Below, one piece after another: positions 1-8,763 of a DNA stretch of 64,000 nt (position 1 is its first letter; every line of letters starts with the position of its first letter). The DNA lies in assembly GCF_009905735.1 (NCBI RefSeq), contig NZ_JAAALE010000011.1, forward strand, positions 1 through 64,000, in the 5' to 3' direction. Source of the DNA: Porphyrobacter sp. SLTP. GTDB taxonomy: Bacteria; Pseudomonadota; Alphaproteobacteria; Sphingomonadales; Sphingomonadaceae. The notes beneath the pieces are model-generated. The model was not told the origin of the DNA. It did not search any database and saw nothing but the letters and a program-made list of their open reading frames with translations. Both the position numbers and the translations under genes were made by a program.

Positions 1-58
1 CCCCTCCACCCCGACCCTGCGGGTCGCGGTCCCCCTCCCCTGAAGGGGAGGATCGCGC
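1..58. repeat. Palindromic intergenic repeat downstream of valS
   Basis: Two short perfect stems lie here: GACCC-TGC-GGGTC at 13-25 and CCTCCCC-TGAA-GGGGAGG at 34-51. The CCTCCCC/GGGGAGG core recurs in the larger repeat near 25.7 kb, so this looks like part of a dispersed REP-like element. The second stem also sits just past the valS stop and could act as a 3' hairpin, although it has no T-run. The element is cut by the window edge. Confidence 0.5.
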
Positions 59-2911
59 TCACCCCAGCCGCGCCAGCGCCGCGGTCAGCCGCTCGACTTC
101 GCCCGCATGGTGGGCGAGATCGGCGCGGGCCTTCTCGACCGCTTCGGGCTTGGCCTTTTCGGCGAAAGCGGGGTTGGAGAGGCGGCCGTCAAGGCTCTTG
201 GCTTCCTTGGTGCTGGCCGCGAGCGCCTTTTCGAGCCGCGCCTTTTCCGCCGCGATGTCGACGATGCCCTCGAGCGGGATCACGAACACGTCCTCGCCTG
301 CGGTCACCTGCATCGCGGGGCCTGCGGGAGCCTCGCCAATGGTCACCGGGGTCAGGCGGGCGAGGCGTTCGATGGCGGCGCTGCTGCGTTCGATGGTGCG
401 GGTCGCAACATCGGACGGCGCGGCAAGGAACGCCGCCAGCTTCGCGCCCGGCGCAATGCCGAGTTCGTTCTTGGCGCTGCGGGTGTTGGTGGTGAGGTCG
501 ATCACCCAGTCGATCGCGTCGGTCGCCTCTTTCGAGACTTCCGCTTCCGGCGCGGGCCATTGCGCGAGGATCAGCTCGTAGGGCCGCTCACCCAGCTTGT
601 GCCACAGCTCTTCGGTGATGAAGGGCATGAAGGGGTGCAGCATGACGAGAATCTGGTCGAGCGCCCATCCGGCAACCGCGCGGGTTTCGACCGCGGGCGG
701 GCTGTCGGCGTCCCCTGCGAAGACCGGCTTGATGAGCTCCAGATACCAGTCGCAGAACTTCGACCACGTGAACTGGTAGATCGCGTTCGCCGCTGCATCG
801 AAGCGCAGGTCGGCCATCGCCTTTTCGATCTCGGTCACGCAGGCCGCGACCTCGCCGATGATCCACTGGTTGGCGGCGAGCCGCGCGGTCGGAGCCTTCA
901 CGCTCGCCGAAGCACCGATTCCGTTTGACTGGCAGAAGCGCGCCGCGTTCCACAGCTTGGTGGCGAAGTTGCGGTAACCCTCGACCCGCTTCTCATCCAT
1001 CTTGATGTCGCGGCCCTGGCTCTCCATCGCCGCCATGAAGAAGCGCAGCGCGTCGGCCCCGTACTGGTCGATCAGGCCAAGCGGATCGACGACATTGCCC
1101 TTGGACTTCGACATCTTCGCCCCGTCCGCCGCGCGCACGAGGCCGTGGAGATAGAGCGTATCCCAGGGCTTCTGGCCCATGTTGTAGAAGCCCATCATCA
1201 TCATCCGCGCATCCCAGAAGAACAGGATGTCGAAACCGGAGATGAGGAGCGAGTTGGGGAAGTGCTTGTTCAGCAGCGGCGCGTCGTTGTCCGGCCACCC
1301 CAGCGTGGCGAAGGGCCACAGGGCGCTGGAGAACCACGTGTCGAGCACGTCTTCGTCTTGAAACACGACAGCTACGTTACGATCGTCCCCCAAACCCAGG
1401 GGGTGATGGATTGCTTTCTCCATCGTGTCGACGAACGTGACGGTTACGCCCTCGCCGTAGTATTCGCGGACTAGGGCGTTCAGCTCCGTCTCGTCCGTAG
1501 CGACGAACACTTCCGTAGCAAATGATGAGACGACACCGTTTTCGTCGCGCGATGGCCCAAACCACGCCGGAATCCGGTGACCCCACCACAATTGGCGCGA
1601 GACGCACCACGGCTGGATGTTCTCCATCCAGTTGAAGAAGGTCTTCTCCCACGACTTCGGCACGATGCCGATCTCGCCCGAGCGCACCGCTTCGATGGGC
1701 TTCTTGGCGAGCTCCGCCGCGTTCACATACCACTGGTCGGTCAGCCACGGTTCGATCACCACGCCGCCGCGGTCGCCGAAGGGGGTCTGGATCACGCGCG
1801 GTTCGGCGTCGTGCTCGATGTCTTCGCCGTCCTTGGACTTGGTCACGTGGGGGACGAGGAAGCCATCGGCCTTCAACCGTTCCACCACGGCCTTGCGCGC
1901 ATCGAACCGATCGAGGCCGAGGAACTCATCCGGGATCGGAGCCACAGGGTCATTGACCTGACACACCGCCGCATCGGCATCGAGCATATTGAGCATCTCG
2001 CCCGCCGCAATCCCGGCGCGCCGCCCCACCTCGAAGTCGTTGAAATCATGCCCCGGGGTGATCTTCACGCAGCCTGATCCCAGCGCCGGATCGGCGTGTT
2101 CATCAGCGATAATCGGAATGCGCCGCCCGGTGATCGGCAGGATGATATGCTTGCCGACCACGCTGGCGAAGCGTTCGTCTGCGGGGTTCACTGCCACAGC
2201 CATGTCGGCCAGCATGGTTTCGGGGCGGGTGGTGGCGACGATCAGGTGATCGGCCCCGGCATCCGTCTTCAGACCGTCCGCCAGCGGATAGCGGAACCGC
2301 CAGAAGCTGCCCTGAATTTCGCGGGTCTCGACCTCAAGGTCGGAGATCGCGGTCTTCAGCTTCGGGTCCCAGTTCACCAGCCGTTTGTCGCGGTAGATGA
2401 GGCCATCATTGTAGAGGTCAACGAAGGTCTTGATCACCGCCTTGGTGAAATGCGGGTCCATCGTGAACTGCTCGCGGCTCCAGTCCATCGAGCAGCCGAG
2501 GCGCCTCAGCTGGTTGGTGATGGTGCCGCCGCTTTCGGCCTTCCACTCCCACACCTTCGCCACGAAATCCTCGCGCGAGTAGTTCGTGCGTTTGTCCTGC
2601 CGCGCCTCAAGCTGGCGTTCGACCACCATTTGCGTTGCGATCCCGGCGTGATCGGTGCCGACCACCCACAGGGCGTCCTTGCCGCGCAGCCGCTCGTAGC
2701 GGATCACCACATCCTGCAAGGTGTTGTCGAGCGCGTGGCCGATGTGCAGCGACCCGGTCACGTTCGGCGGCGGGTTGACGATGGTGAAGGCCTCGGCATC
2801 GGGCCGCTCGGGCCGGAACAGGCCGTTCGCTTCCCAATGGGCATACCAGCGCGCCTCGATTTCGGCGGGGTCGAACGTGGTGGGGAGAGTGGGTTGCACA
2901 GTGTCGCTCAT
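59..2911 (-). CDS. valS: Valine--tRNA ligase (ValRS)
   Basis: Charges tRNA-Val with valine in the cytoplasm, as a class I aminoacyl-tRNA synthetase of about 950 aa, the normal length. Near the N-terminus it has the [17 protein letters not shown] segment carrying the HIGH signature. It also has the editing domain with [10 protein letters not shown] and the KMSKS loop as [15 protein letters not shown]-terminal coiled-coil arm rich in Glu, Lys and Ala ends the protein, as expected for ValRS. I chose the Met at 2911 (MSDTVQP) rather than the Met 13 codons upstream, because GGGG precedes it at normal spacing and homologues begin close to the FDP...RWY motif. It is divergent from the mla operon, with about 110 bp between them. 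Confidence 0.97.
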   Translation of the reverse strand: MSDTVQPTLPTTFDPAEIEARWYAHWEANGLFRPERPDAEAFTIVNPPPNVTGSLHIGHALDNTLQDVVIRYERLRGKDALWVVGTDHAGIATQMVVERQLEARQDKRTNYSREDFVAKVWEWKAESGGTITNQLRRLGCSMDWSREQFTMDPHFTKAVIKTFVDLYNDGLIYRDKRLVNWDPKLKTAISDLEVETREIQGSFWRFRYPLADGLKTDAGADHLIVATTRPETMLADMAVAVNPADERFASVVGKHIILPITGRRIPIIADEHADPALGSGCVKITPGHDFNDFEVGRRAGIAAGEMLNMLDADAAVCQVNDPVAPIPDEFLGLDRFDARKAVVERLKADGFLVPHVTKSKDGEDIEHDAEPRVIQTPFGDRGGVVIEPWLTDQWYVNAAELAKKPIEAVRSGEIGIVPKSWEKTFFNWMENIQPWCVSRQLWWGHRIPAWFGPSRDENGVVSSFATEVFVATDETELNALVREYYGEGVTVTFVDTMEKAIHHPLGLGDDRNVAVVFQDEDVLDTWFSSALWPFATLGWPDNDAPLLNKHFPNSLLISGFDILFFWDARMMMMGFYNMGQKPWDTLYLHGLVRAADGAKMSKSKGNVVDPLGLIDQYGADALRFFMAAMESQGRDIKMDEKRVEGYRNFATKLWNAARFCQSNGIGASASVKAPTARLAANQWIIGEVAACVTEIEKAMADLRFDAAANAIYQFTWSKFCDWYLELIKPVFAGDADSPPAVETRAVAGWALDQILVMLHPFMPFITEELWHKLGERPYELILAQWPAPEAEVSKEATDAIDWVIDLTTNTRSAKNELGIAPGAKLAAFLAAPSDVATRTIERSSAAIERLARLTPVTIGEAPAGPAMQVTAGEDVFVIPLEGIVDIAAEKARLEKALAASTKEAKSLDGRLSNPAFAEKAKPEAVEKARADLAHHAGEVERLTAALARLG

Positions 2912-3022
2912 GATGCCCCGCGCCATGCCAGCACCTATGTTGCGATGCAATGATGGAAGCCAATTGCGGTTCGCCGCGAGAGCCTTGCCGGGGGCGAAAA
3001 ATCACCCCATAGCTTCCATCCG

Positions 3023-4135
3023 ATGCAGGACGCCGCGCAATATACGCTGGAGGAAGCAGGCGCGGATACCGCCCGGCTGGTGCTGTCAGGGCGGTTGACG
3101 CTGGCCAATATCGGCGCGATCGAGCCCGAACTCAAACGCATCGCGAGCCCGCTCGCCAGCATTGATCTGGCCGCCGTGGACGAGATCGATACAGTCGGCG
3201 CCTGGGTGGTGTGCCGGCTCGCACGCGAACACAATTGCGACATCACCGGCGCGTGCGAGGCGGCCGAGCGGCTGCTGGCCGCCATGCGCGGGATCGAAGC
3301 AGGCGGTAGCACGCGCGCGCACCGCCTGCCCGTATGGGAACGCGTGCCGACGGCGCTGGGCGAAAAGGTCTACGGCGCGCGCCGCGGCATTTACGGCGTG
3401 GTCGGCTTTTTTGGTCAGATTCTGCTCGGCGGGGCCAGTCTGCTCCGCCACCCGACGCGCTTTCCGATCAAGGCGCTGGTGCACCAGATGGAGCTGGTCG
3501 GCGTGACCGCGCTGCCGATCATCGGCCTGATGAGCTTCCTTATCGGCATCGTTATCGCGCAGCAGGGCTCGGTCCAGCTCGAACAGTTCGGGGCGGAAGC
3601 GCTGACGGTGAACCTGGTCGGCCGGATCACCTTGCGCGAACTCGGCGTGCTGATGACCGCGATCATGGTCGCGGGCCGATCCGGCAGCGCCTTTGCGGCG
3701 CAGATCGGGACGATGAAACTGACCGAGGAGATCGACGCGATGCGCACCATCGGCGTCTCGCCGATCGAGGTGCTGGTGATACCGCGCATTCTGGCGGCGA
3801 CCTTCATGATGCTGCTGCTGGGCTTCTATGCCTCGCTGATGGCGATCATTGGCGGCGCGGTGGTGGGCGATCTGACGCTCGGCATTCCGTTCGTCACCTT
3901 CCTGCTGCGCATTCAGGAAGTGGTGCCGACGCATGACCTGTGGGTCGGGTTGATCAAGGCTCCGGTGTTCGGGCTGATCGTGGCGCTGGCGGGCTGTTAC
4001 CACGGGATGCAGGTGCGCGGCGATTCCGAGGAAGTGGGTCGCCGCACGACGATGGCCGTGGTCTCGGCGATCTTTGCGGTGATCGTGCTCGATGCGTTTT
4101 TCGCGGTGTTCTTCACCGAAGTCGGGTGGGGCTGA
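3023..4135 (+). CDS. mlaE: MlaE-type ABC permease with N-terminal STAS-like domain
   Basis: Inner-membrane permease of an Mla-type phospholipid/lipid transport system. Residues 1 to about 95 form a soluble STAS-like domain, and the rest is the multi-spanning MlaE (DUF140) permease. The family's conserved stretch is visible as ELGVLMTAIMVAGRSGSAFAA followed by EEIDAMRTIGVSP. In E. coli the STAS protein MlaB is a separate gene; here it appears fused to the permease, a common arrangement in alphaproteobacteria. The gene is first in an operon with mlaF (3 nt downstream), mlaD and a lipoprotein gene. No good Shine-Dalgarno precedes the ATG, so the start is less certain than the family call. Confidence 0.9.
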   Translation: MQDAAQYTLEEAGADTARLVLSGRLTLANIGAIEPELKRIASPLASIDLAAVDEIDTVGAWVVCRLAREHNCDITGACEAAERLLAAMRGIEAGGSTRAHRLPVWERVPTALGEKVYGARRGIYGVVGFFGQILLGGASLLRHPTRFPIKALVHQMELVGVTALPIIGLMSFLIGIVIAQQGSVQLEQFGAEALTVNLVGRITLRELGVLMTAIMVAGRSGSAFAAQIGTMKLTEEIDAMRTIGVSPIEVLVIPRILAATFMMLLLGFYASLMAIIGGAVVGDLTLGIPFVTFLLRIQEVVPTHDLWVGLIKAPVFGLIVALAGCYHGMQVRGDSEEVGRRTTMAVVSAIFAVIVLDAFFAVFFTEVGWG

Positions 4136-4138
4136 GCG

Positions 4139-4945
4139 ATGGCGGGCGAATTTCATCAGGAGGATGCGAACTTCCCGATCGTGGTCGAGGGGCTGGTCAA
4201 CCGCTTCGGCGATGTGACAGTCCACGAGGGGCTCGATCTCAAGGTGCGGCGCGGCGAGATCCTTGGCGTGGTCGGCGGCTCGGGCACCGGCAAATCGGTG
4301 CTGATGCGCTCGATCATCGGCTTGCAACGGCCCAGCGAAGGGCGGATCGATGTGCTGGGGCGCACCATCACCGAACTGGATCTGGAACAGGGCATTGGCG
4401 TGCGCCGCCGCTGGGGCGTATTGTTTCAGGGCGGGGCGCTGTTTTCGACGCTGACCGTGGGCGAAAATGTCGAAGTGCCGCTCAGGAAGTACTATCCCGA
4501 TCTCGATCCAGCGCTGCGGACCGAGATCGCGCGCTACAAGGTGATCCTCACCGGCCTGCCCGAAGATGCGGTGGCCAAGTTCCCGTCCGAGCTTTCGGGC
4601 GGCATGAGGAAGCGCGCTGGCCTCGCCCGCGCCTTGGCGCTCGATCCGGAGTTGCTGTTTCTGGACGAACCGACCGCCGGGCTCGACCCCATTGGTGCGG
4701 CCAAGTTTGACCGGCTGACCCGCGAGTTGAAGGAAACGCTGGGCCTTACGGTGTTTCTTATAACCCATGATCTCGATACGCTTTACGAGATATGCGACCG
4801 GGTGGCGGTGATTGCCGAAAAGAAGATCATCGCCATTGGCACCATCCCCGAACTGATCGCGACGAAGCATCCGTGGATCGAGGAATATTTCGGCGGCCCG
4901 CGCGGCCGCGCTGCGCATGATGCGCACCTCAGGAGCCATGAATGA
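4139..4945 (+). CDS. mlaF: Mla-type ABC transporter ATPase
   Basis: ATPase that powers the MlaE permease for lipid transport across the envelope. The 268-aa protein has a complete nucleotide-binding domain: Walker A GGSGTGKSV near residue 50, ABC signature LSGGMRKRAGLARAL, Walker B LLFLDEPTAGLDP, and the H-loop ITHDLDT. It begins 3 nt after the mlaE stop and is followed by mlaD 50 nt later. The intact motifs contrast with the degenerate ABC protein at 19-20.8 kb. Whether transport is retrograde or anterograde cannot be read from sequence. Confidence 0.93.
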   Translation: MAGEFHQEDANFPIVVEGLVNRFGDVTVHEGLDLKVRRGEILGVVGGSGTGKSVLMRSIIGLQRPSEGRIDVLGRTITELDLEQGIGVRRRWGVLFQGGALFSTLTVGENVEVPLRKYYPDLDPALRTEIARYKVILTGLPEDAVAKFPSELSGGMRKRAGLARALALDPELLFLDEPTAGLDPIGAAKFDRLTRELKETLGLTVFLITHDLDTLYEICDRVAVIAEKKIIAIGTIPELIATKHPWIEEYFGGPRGRAAHDAHLRSHE

Positions 4946-4995
4946 GCCGGATAGTAATGGACAAGCGCGCCGCCCGCGCGTCATAGGAAACGCAC

Positions 4996-5946
4996 ATGGA
5001 AACCAGAGCCAATCATCTGTGGGTCGGTGCGGTGACGCTGGTGCTGCTGGCGGTGCTGGCCGCCTTCATCGTCTGGATCGCGCGGCTGGGCGAAGGAAAG
5101 CAGGACGAATTCGACATCTTCTACGGCCAGTCGGTCTCTGGCCTTGCCAAGGGCAGCCAGGTCAGCTTTGCCGGGGTGCCGGTGGGGCAAGTGACCGAAA
5201 TCGCGCTGGCCAAGGACAATCCCGAATTCGTCCGTGTGCGGATCAAGGTGGGGGAGGATGTGCCGATCCTCGTCGGCACGCAGGCGACCATTCAGGCGAG
5301 CTTTACCGGCGTGTCCACCATTCTGCTGGATGGCGCGCGCAAGGACAATCCGCCGATCACCTGTGAAACCACCGCCTGTCCTGAAGGCCGCCCGGTGATT
5401 CCCCCGGGGCGCGGCGGCTTTGGCGAGATCGTGGCGAATGCGCCGCTGCTGCTGGAACGGCTGGCGACGTTGACCGAGCAATTGAACACGATCCTCGGCC
5501 CGGAGAACCAGGAAGAACTGGCAGGCATCCTGCGCAATTCCAACCGCTTGACCGGCGGGCTGGCCGATGCGGCGCCGGAATTGACGGCCAACCTCAAGGA
5601 ATTCCGCGTCACCATGCAGGAATTCAACCAGACGCTGGATGCCGCCGAAAAGCTGGCGCTCACCACCGACACGCTGATGAGCAAGGAAGGCGAGCCGCTG
5701 GCGCGCGAACTGCGTGAGACGCTGAAGTCGGCCAATTCCGCGCTCGCCTCGCTCGCGGCGACGCTGGAGGACACCCGCCCGGCGGCGCGTCAGCTGCGCA
5801 CCAGTACGCTGCCCAATGCCGAGGCGACCCTGCAAGACCTGCGCGCCACCAGCCGCGCGCTCCGCTCGATCACCGAAAAGCTCGAAAGCGAAGGCGCGGG
5901 CGCCTTGGTGGGCGGCCAGTCCCTGCCCGACTACAAGCCGAAATGA
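4996..5946 (+). CDS. mlaD: MlaD-type MCE-domain lipid-binding protein
   Basis: Periplasmic lipid-binding subunit anchored in the inner membrane. One N-terminal transmembrane helix (about residues 9-29) is followed by an MCE domain starting at FDIFYGQSVSGLAKGSQVSFAG, with the typical GVPVGQV turn and VGTQATIQASFTGVSTILLDG. The C-terminal half (about 150-300) is long, helical and Glu/Leu-rich, longer than E. coli MlaD and typical of alphaproteobacterial and Mce-like relatives. An AGGAAA-like purine stretch lies just upstream of the ATG. The stop overlaps the start of the next lipoprotein gene. Confidence 0.9.
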   Translation: METRANHLWVGAVTLVLLAVLAAFIVWIARLGEGKQDEFDIFYGQSVSGLAKGSQVSFAGVPVGQVTEIALAKDNPEFVRVRIKVGEDVPILVGTQATIQASFTGVSTILLDGARKDNPPITCETTACPEGRPVIPPGRGGFGEIVANAPLLLERLATLTEQLNTILGPENQEELAGILRNSNRLTGGLADAAPELTANLKEFRVTMQEFNQTLDAAEKLALTTDTLMSKEGEPLARELRETLKSANSALASLAATLEDTRPAARQLRTSTLPNAEATLQDLRATSRALRSITEKLESEGAGALVGGQSLPDYKPK

Positions 5947-6560
5947 GGATGACCGCTTCCATGACCTTCCTGACCCGGCCGATCCTGTTTGCTCCGCTCC
6001 TGCTGCTGGCGCTGTCCGGCTGTATCAGCCTGGGGGGCGAGCCGCCTGAAAGCCTGCTGACGCTGAACCCTGAATCCCGCGCACCTGCCGGGCAAGGCAT
6101 CGCTCAGGGTGGCGAGCGGCCGGTGGTGGCGGTGCTGACCTTCGATACGCCTGCCAAGCTGGACGTGCTGCGCGTGCCGGTAGAGGTGAGCGCGACCGAA
6201 CTGGCCTATCTGCAAGAGGCGTTCTGGGTGGAGAAGCCCGCCCGCCTGTTCCGGCGGCTGGTGGGGGAAACCATCCGCTCGCGCGGCGCGGCGATGGTGG
6301 TCGATGGCGATGATACGGCGATGTTGGCGACCGTGACCTTGCGCGGCACGCTGATCGATATGGGCTATGACGCGCCGGGTTCAGCCGCGGTGGTGCGGTT
6401 CGATGCGGTGAAGGTGGGCAAGGACGGCGCTGTCGTAACCCGCCGGTTCGAAGCCCGTGAAACCGGCATCCCGGCCGAAACCCGCGCAGTGGGCGCGGCG
6501 CTCAATAGCGCAGCCAACCGCGTCGCTGCCGAAGTGGCGGATTGGGTCGCGGGGGGCTAA
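5943..6560 (+). CDS. ABC-type transport auxiliary lipoprotein (PqiC/LptE-like)
   Basis: Predicted outer-membrane or periplasmic lipoprotein of the ABC transport auxiliary family that accompanies MCE systems. The hydrophobic leader ends in the lipobox LALSGC (Cys about residue 26). The mature part has the family's LLTLNP start and an alpha/beta fold with repeated VE.S...AYLQ and WVEKPARLF segments. It starts within the mlaD stop (ATGA overlap); in-frame ATGs at 5949 and 5961 are alternatives, and either still leaves a complete signal peptide. It is probably the outer-membrane partner that replaces MlaA/MlaC, neither of which is in this operon. The stop lies 1 nt from the convergent ATP12 gene. 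Confidence 0.82.
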   Translation: MRMTASMTFLTRPILFAPLLLLALSGCISLGGEPPESLLTLNPESRAPAGQGIAQGGERPVVAVLTFDTPAKLDVLRVPVEVSATELAYLQEAFWVEKPARLFRRLVGETIRSRGAAMVVDGDDTAMLATVTLRGTLIDMGYDAPGSAAVVRFDAVKVGKDGAVVTRRFEARETGIPAETRAVGAALNSAANRVAAEVADWVAGG

Positions 6561-6561
6561 T

Positions 6562-7266
6562 TCAGCGCCGCGACAACCTCGCAAAGCCATGGGCGCGCAG
6601 GAAATCGGCTTCGCGCCGGGCGCGGCGTTCTTCGGCCTCCCAATCGCGGCCCCATAAATCGGCCTGCCATTCTTCCTCGAGACAGACCGCCTGCCACAAG
6701 GCGCGCGGTTCATCCTCATGCCCGGCATCAAGGGCGGCAAGCGCTGTCACCAGCGAGGCAGCAAGCGTGGTCATTGTCTCCACCCCCGCCAGCACGAAGG
6801 GATCGAGCGTCGCCAGCCGCTGACGCAGCATCGCCAGCGTCGCCTCCGGTTGCGGGCGGTGGAGCACACCGCTGACCCGCACCAGGGTGATGCCATGCGC
6901 CGCTTCGAACGCGGCAAGCAGCGGCTCCCACACCGCCTGCTGGTGTGCGTGGAGCGGCTCGTCGGGATCGGCACGGTAGCAGAGCGTATCGGTCTCGGCA
7001 TAGGCGATGAGGCCATCGGCAATCGCCGCCGGATCGGGCGTGACAATGTCGATCGCGTAGTCGGCCATGTCGCGCAGCGGCAGGCTGGCGGGGTCGATTG
7101 TCTCGCCCTGCCGCCGCCATTCGGCCGCCAGCGCCTCACCCAGTGCTTCCGTCGGGACGATCTGCGCCTCGCCGCCCACGGTCTTCACGCCGCGCCCGTC
7201 GAGCAGCACCTGATAGCCACCCGGCTGCGCTCCGAGCGTCACGTCCTTGTAGAACCGGCGGATCAT
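6562..7266 (-). CDS. ATP12-family F1-ATPase assembly chaperone
   Basis: Member of the ATP12 family, chaperones for the alpha subunit of F1-ATPase in mitochondria and alphaproteobacteria. The 234-aa protein has the N-terminal FYKDVTL...YQVLLDGRGVKT segment and the LPLRDMADYAID and ETDTLCYRAD motifs typical of the family. The C-terminal half is helical. It overlaps the upstream small membrane gene by 4 nt (start at 7266, upstream stop at 7263), which suggests translational coupling. It ends the minus-strand run that begins at crcB. Function is inferred from the family. Confidence 0.9.
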   Translation of the reverse strand: MIRRFYKDVTLGAQPGGYQVLLDGRGVKTVGGEAQIVPTEALGEALAAEWRRQGETIDPASLPLRDMADYAIDIVTPDPAAIADGLIAYAETDTLCYRADPDEPLHAHQQAVWEPLLAAFEAAHGITLVRVSGVLHRPQPEATLAMLRQRLATLDPFVLAGVETMTTLAASLVTALAALDAGHEDEPRALWQAVCLEEEWQADLWGRDWEAEERRARREADFLRAHGFARLSRR

Positions 7267-7502
7267 TTGGGCGTCCTGTCTCCGGCGTTCCAGCGGCGCG
7301 CGATGAAGCGCGGCAGGAAGAAGACCTCGAAAAAGCCAGCCACCGCAATGACCGCTCCCACCGCATAAGGCAGGTCAATGACCCCGCGCACGATGGCAAA
7401 GCCGAGCATCACCAGCGCAACCCCGCTGAACCGCACGAGGTTGATGATGATGAAGCCATTGCGGGCCCGTGCCTCGGCGAGGTCGCGGTCGGATCGGCTC
7501 AT
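7263..7502 (-). CDS. Small two-helix membrane protein, unknown function
   Basis: A 79-aa protein with a charged N-terminus (MSRSDRDLAEARARNG) and two predicted transmembrane helices (about residues 16-38 and 43-65), ending in a basic tail. It overlaps the HAD phosphatase gene upstream and the ATP12 gene downstream by 4 nt each, so it is very likely a translated member of the operon. I do not recognise a characterised family. The link to an F1 assembly chaperone is positional only. Confidence 0.75.
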   Translation of the reverse strand: MSRSDRDLAEARARNGFIIINLVRFSGVALVMLGFAIVRGVIDLPYAVGAVIAVAGFFEVFFLPRFIARRWNAGDRTPK

Positions 7503-8167
7503 GGCAGGACCTCCTCAAGCGCAGCGGCCAGCGCCTCGGCAGTGCCGACCACGCGGGCCGCGCCGCTCGCCAGCAATTCGGGCGCGGCGTGATAGCCCCA
7601 GCCGACGCCGATCCCGGCAACCCCGATGCTGCGCGCCATCAGCATATCGAAACTGGTGTCGCCGATCATCACGGCCTGTTCGCGGCTTGCGCCGGCTTCG
7701 AACAGGGCGGCCTCCAGCATGGCGGGATGCGGCTTGGACGGGTGGCGATCGGCGGTCTGGAGCGAGACGAACAGGTCGGCGATCCCATGCGTCGCAAGGC
7801 ACGCGGCGAGCCCGCGGTCGGACTTGCCGGTGGCGACCGCAAGGCTCCAGCCCGCGCCGTGCAGTTCGCGTAGCAGATCAGCGATGCCATCATACAGCGG
7901 CTCGTCGAGCAAGCCTTCCTCACGCCGCGCGCGGAAGCTGGAGCGGTAGAATTCGGTGACGGCGCGGTTCTGATCCTCGGTGAGATCGGGCGACAGCGTG
8001 CGCACAGCCTGTGGCAGGCTCAGCCCGACGGCGCGGCGCACGGCGGACACTTCGGGCGCGGGCAGCCCAGAACGGGCAAAGGCGCGTTCCATCGCCCAGC
8101 AGACATCCGCCTGCCCATCGACCAGTGTCCCGTCGCAATCGAACACCGCGAGCCGCACGCCGCTCAT
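7499..8167 (-). CDS. HAD-superfamily phosphatase (phosphoglycolate phosphatase-like)
   Basis: Cytoplasmic HAD hydrolase of subfamily IA. Motif I is VFDCDGTLVDG (nucleophile and acid Asp), motif II is AVATGKSDRG, motif III is the Lys in SKPHPAM, and motif IV is MIGDTSFDMLMA. A helical cap lies between motifs I and II. The overall pattern resembles phosphoglycolate phosphatase or pyrophosphatase PpaX relatives, but the substrate cannot be fixed. I start it at the ATG at 8167, which overlaps the upstream PaiB-like stop as ATGA; a Met 7 codons earlier is unlikely given that coupling. Confidence 0.88.
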   Translation of the reverse strand: MSGVRLAVFDCDGTLVDGQADVCWAMERAFARSGLPAPEVSAVRRAVGLSLPQAVRTLSPDLTEDQNRAVTEFYRSSFRARREEGLLDEPLYDGIADLLRELHGAGWSLAVATGKSDRGLAACLATHGIADLFVSLQTADRHPSKPHPAMLEAALFEAGASREQAVMIGDTSFDMLMARSIGVAGIGVGWGYHAAPELLASGAARVVGTAEALAAALEEVLP

Positions 8168-8763
8168 CCGGCCACGCTCCGCACCCAATCGGCGAGCGCG
8201 GGCGAACCCGCCTCGGTTAGCCCGTCAGCGATCCGGGCGCGGGTTTCGGGCGGTTTGTTCTGCGACAGCTTGTAGGTCGGCCGCCGTGCCGCGACGGTCA
8301 GCTCGAAGCCGACGATCCCGCGGAACAGGCCTGCCCACATTGCCTCGGAGGATTCTTCCGCGCGCCAAGGTTCGCCGCCCAGCCGCGTCTCGTGCTTGGC
8401 GATGGCGGCGTGGAGGAAGGCTTCGAGCCCATCGTCGTCCATCCGCCGCACCGGGCCTTCCAGCTCCAGCGTGACGTAATCCCAGGTCGGCACGGTGTTG
8501 CGATCATCATACCAGCGCGCGGAGACATAGGCGTCCGGGCCGTTGACCACGATCAGCGCGGTGGCGCCATCAAGATGCCGGGCGAGGGCGTTGTTGCGGG
8601 CGAGATGGAACTGCACCGCTCCGCCCTCCGTCATCAGCAACGGCGTATGCGCCACGCGCGGCCCATCGGGCGTGGCGGCGAAGACCATGCCGAAGCCGAT
8701 CTGGCCGACCAGCGCTGCGTCAGCCGCAGTGTCATCGCTGCGGTAAAGCGGATTGGGATGCAT
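8164..8763 (-). CDS. PaiB-family FMN-binding protein
   Basis: 199-aa protein of the PaiB/FMN-binding negative transcriptional regulator family, a split-barrel flavin-binding fold. Family features are the MHPNPLYR start, the LVGQIGFG.VFA strand, HLARNN, VNGPDAYVSARWY and TVPTWDYVTLE segments, and a C-terminal KLSQNKP motif. Bacillus PaiB is linked to repression of sporulation and protease genes, but the role in this genus is unknown and enzymatic functions are possible. It lies between the pseudouridine synthase (1-nt overlap) and the HAD gene (ATGA overlap). Confidence 0.88.
   Translation of the reverse strand: MHPNPLYRSDDTAADAALVGQIGFGMVFAATPDGPRVAHTPLLMTEGGAVQFHLARNNALARHLDGATALIVVNGPDAYVSARWYDDRNTVPTWDYVTLELEGPVRRMDDDGLEAFLHAAIAKHETRLGGEPWRAEESSEAMWAGLFRGIVGFELTVAARRPTYKLSQNKPPETRARIADGLTEAGSPALADWVRSVAG

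Noticed and set aside
3086-4984. A 632-codon minus-strand frame across mlaE and mlaF
   Set aside because: Spans two well-supported genes in antisense; composition typical of shadows.
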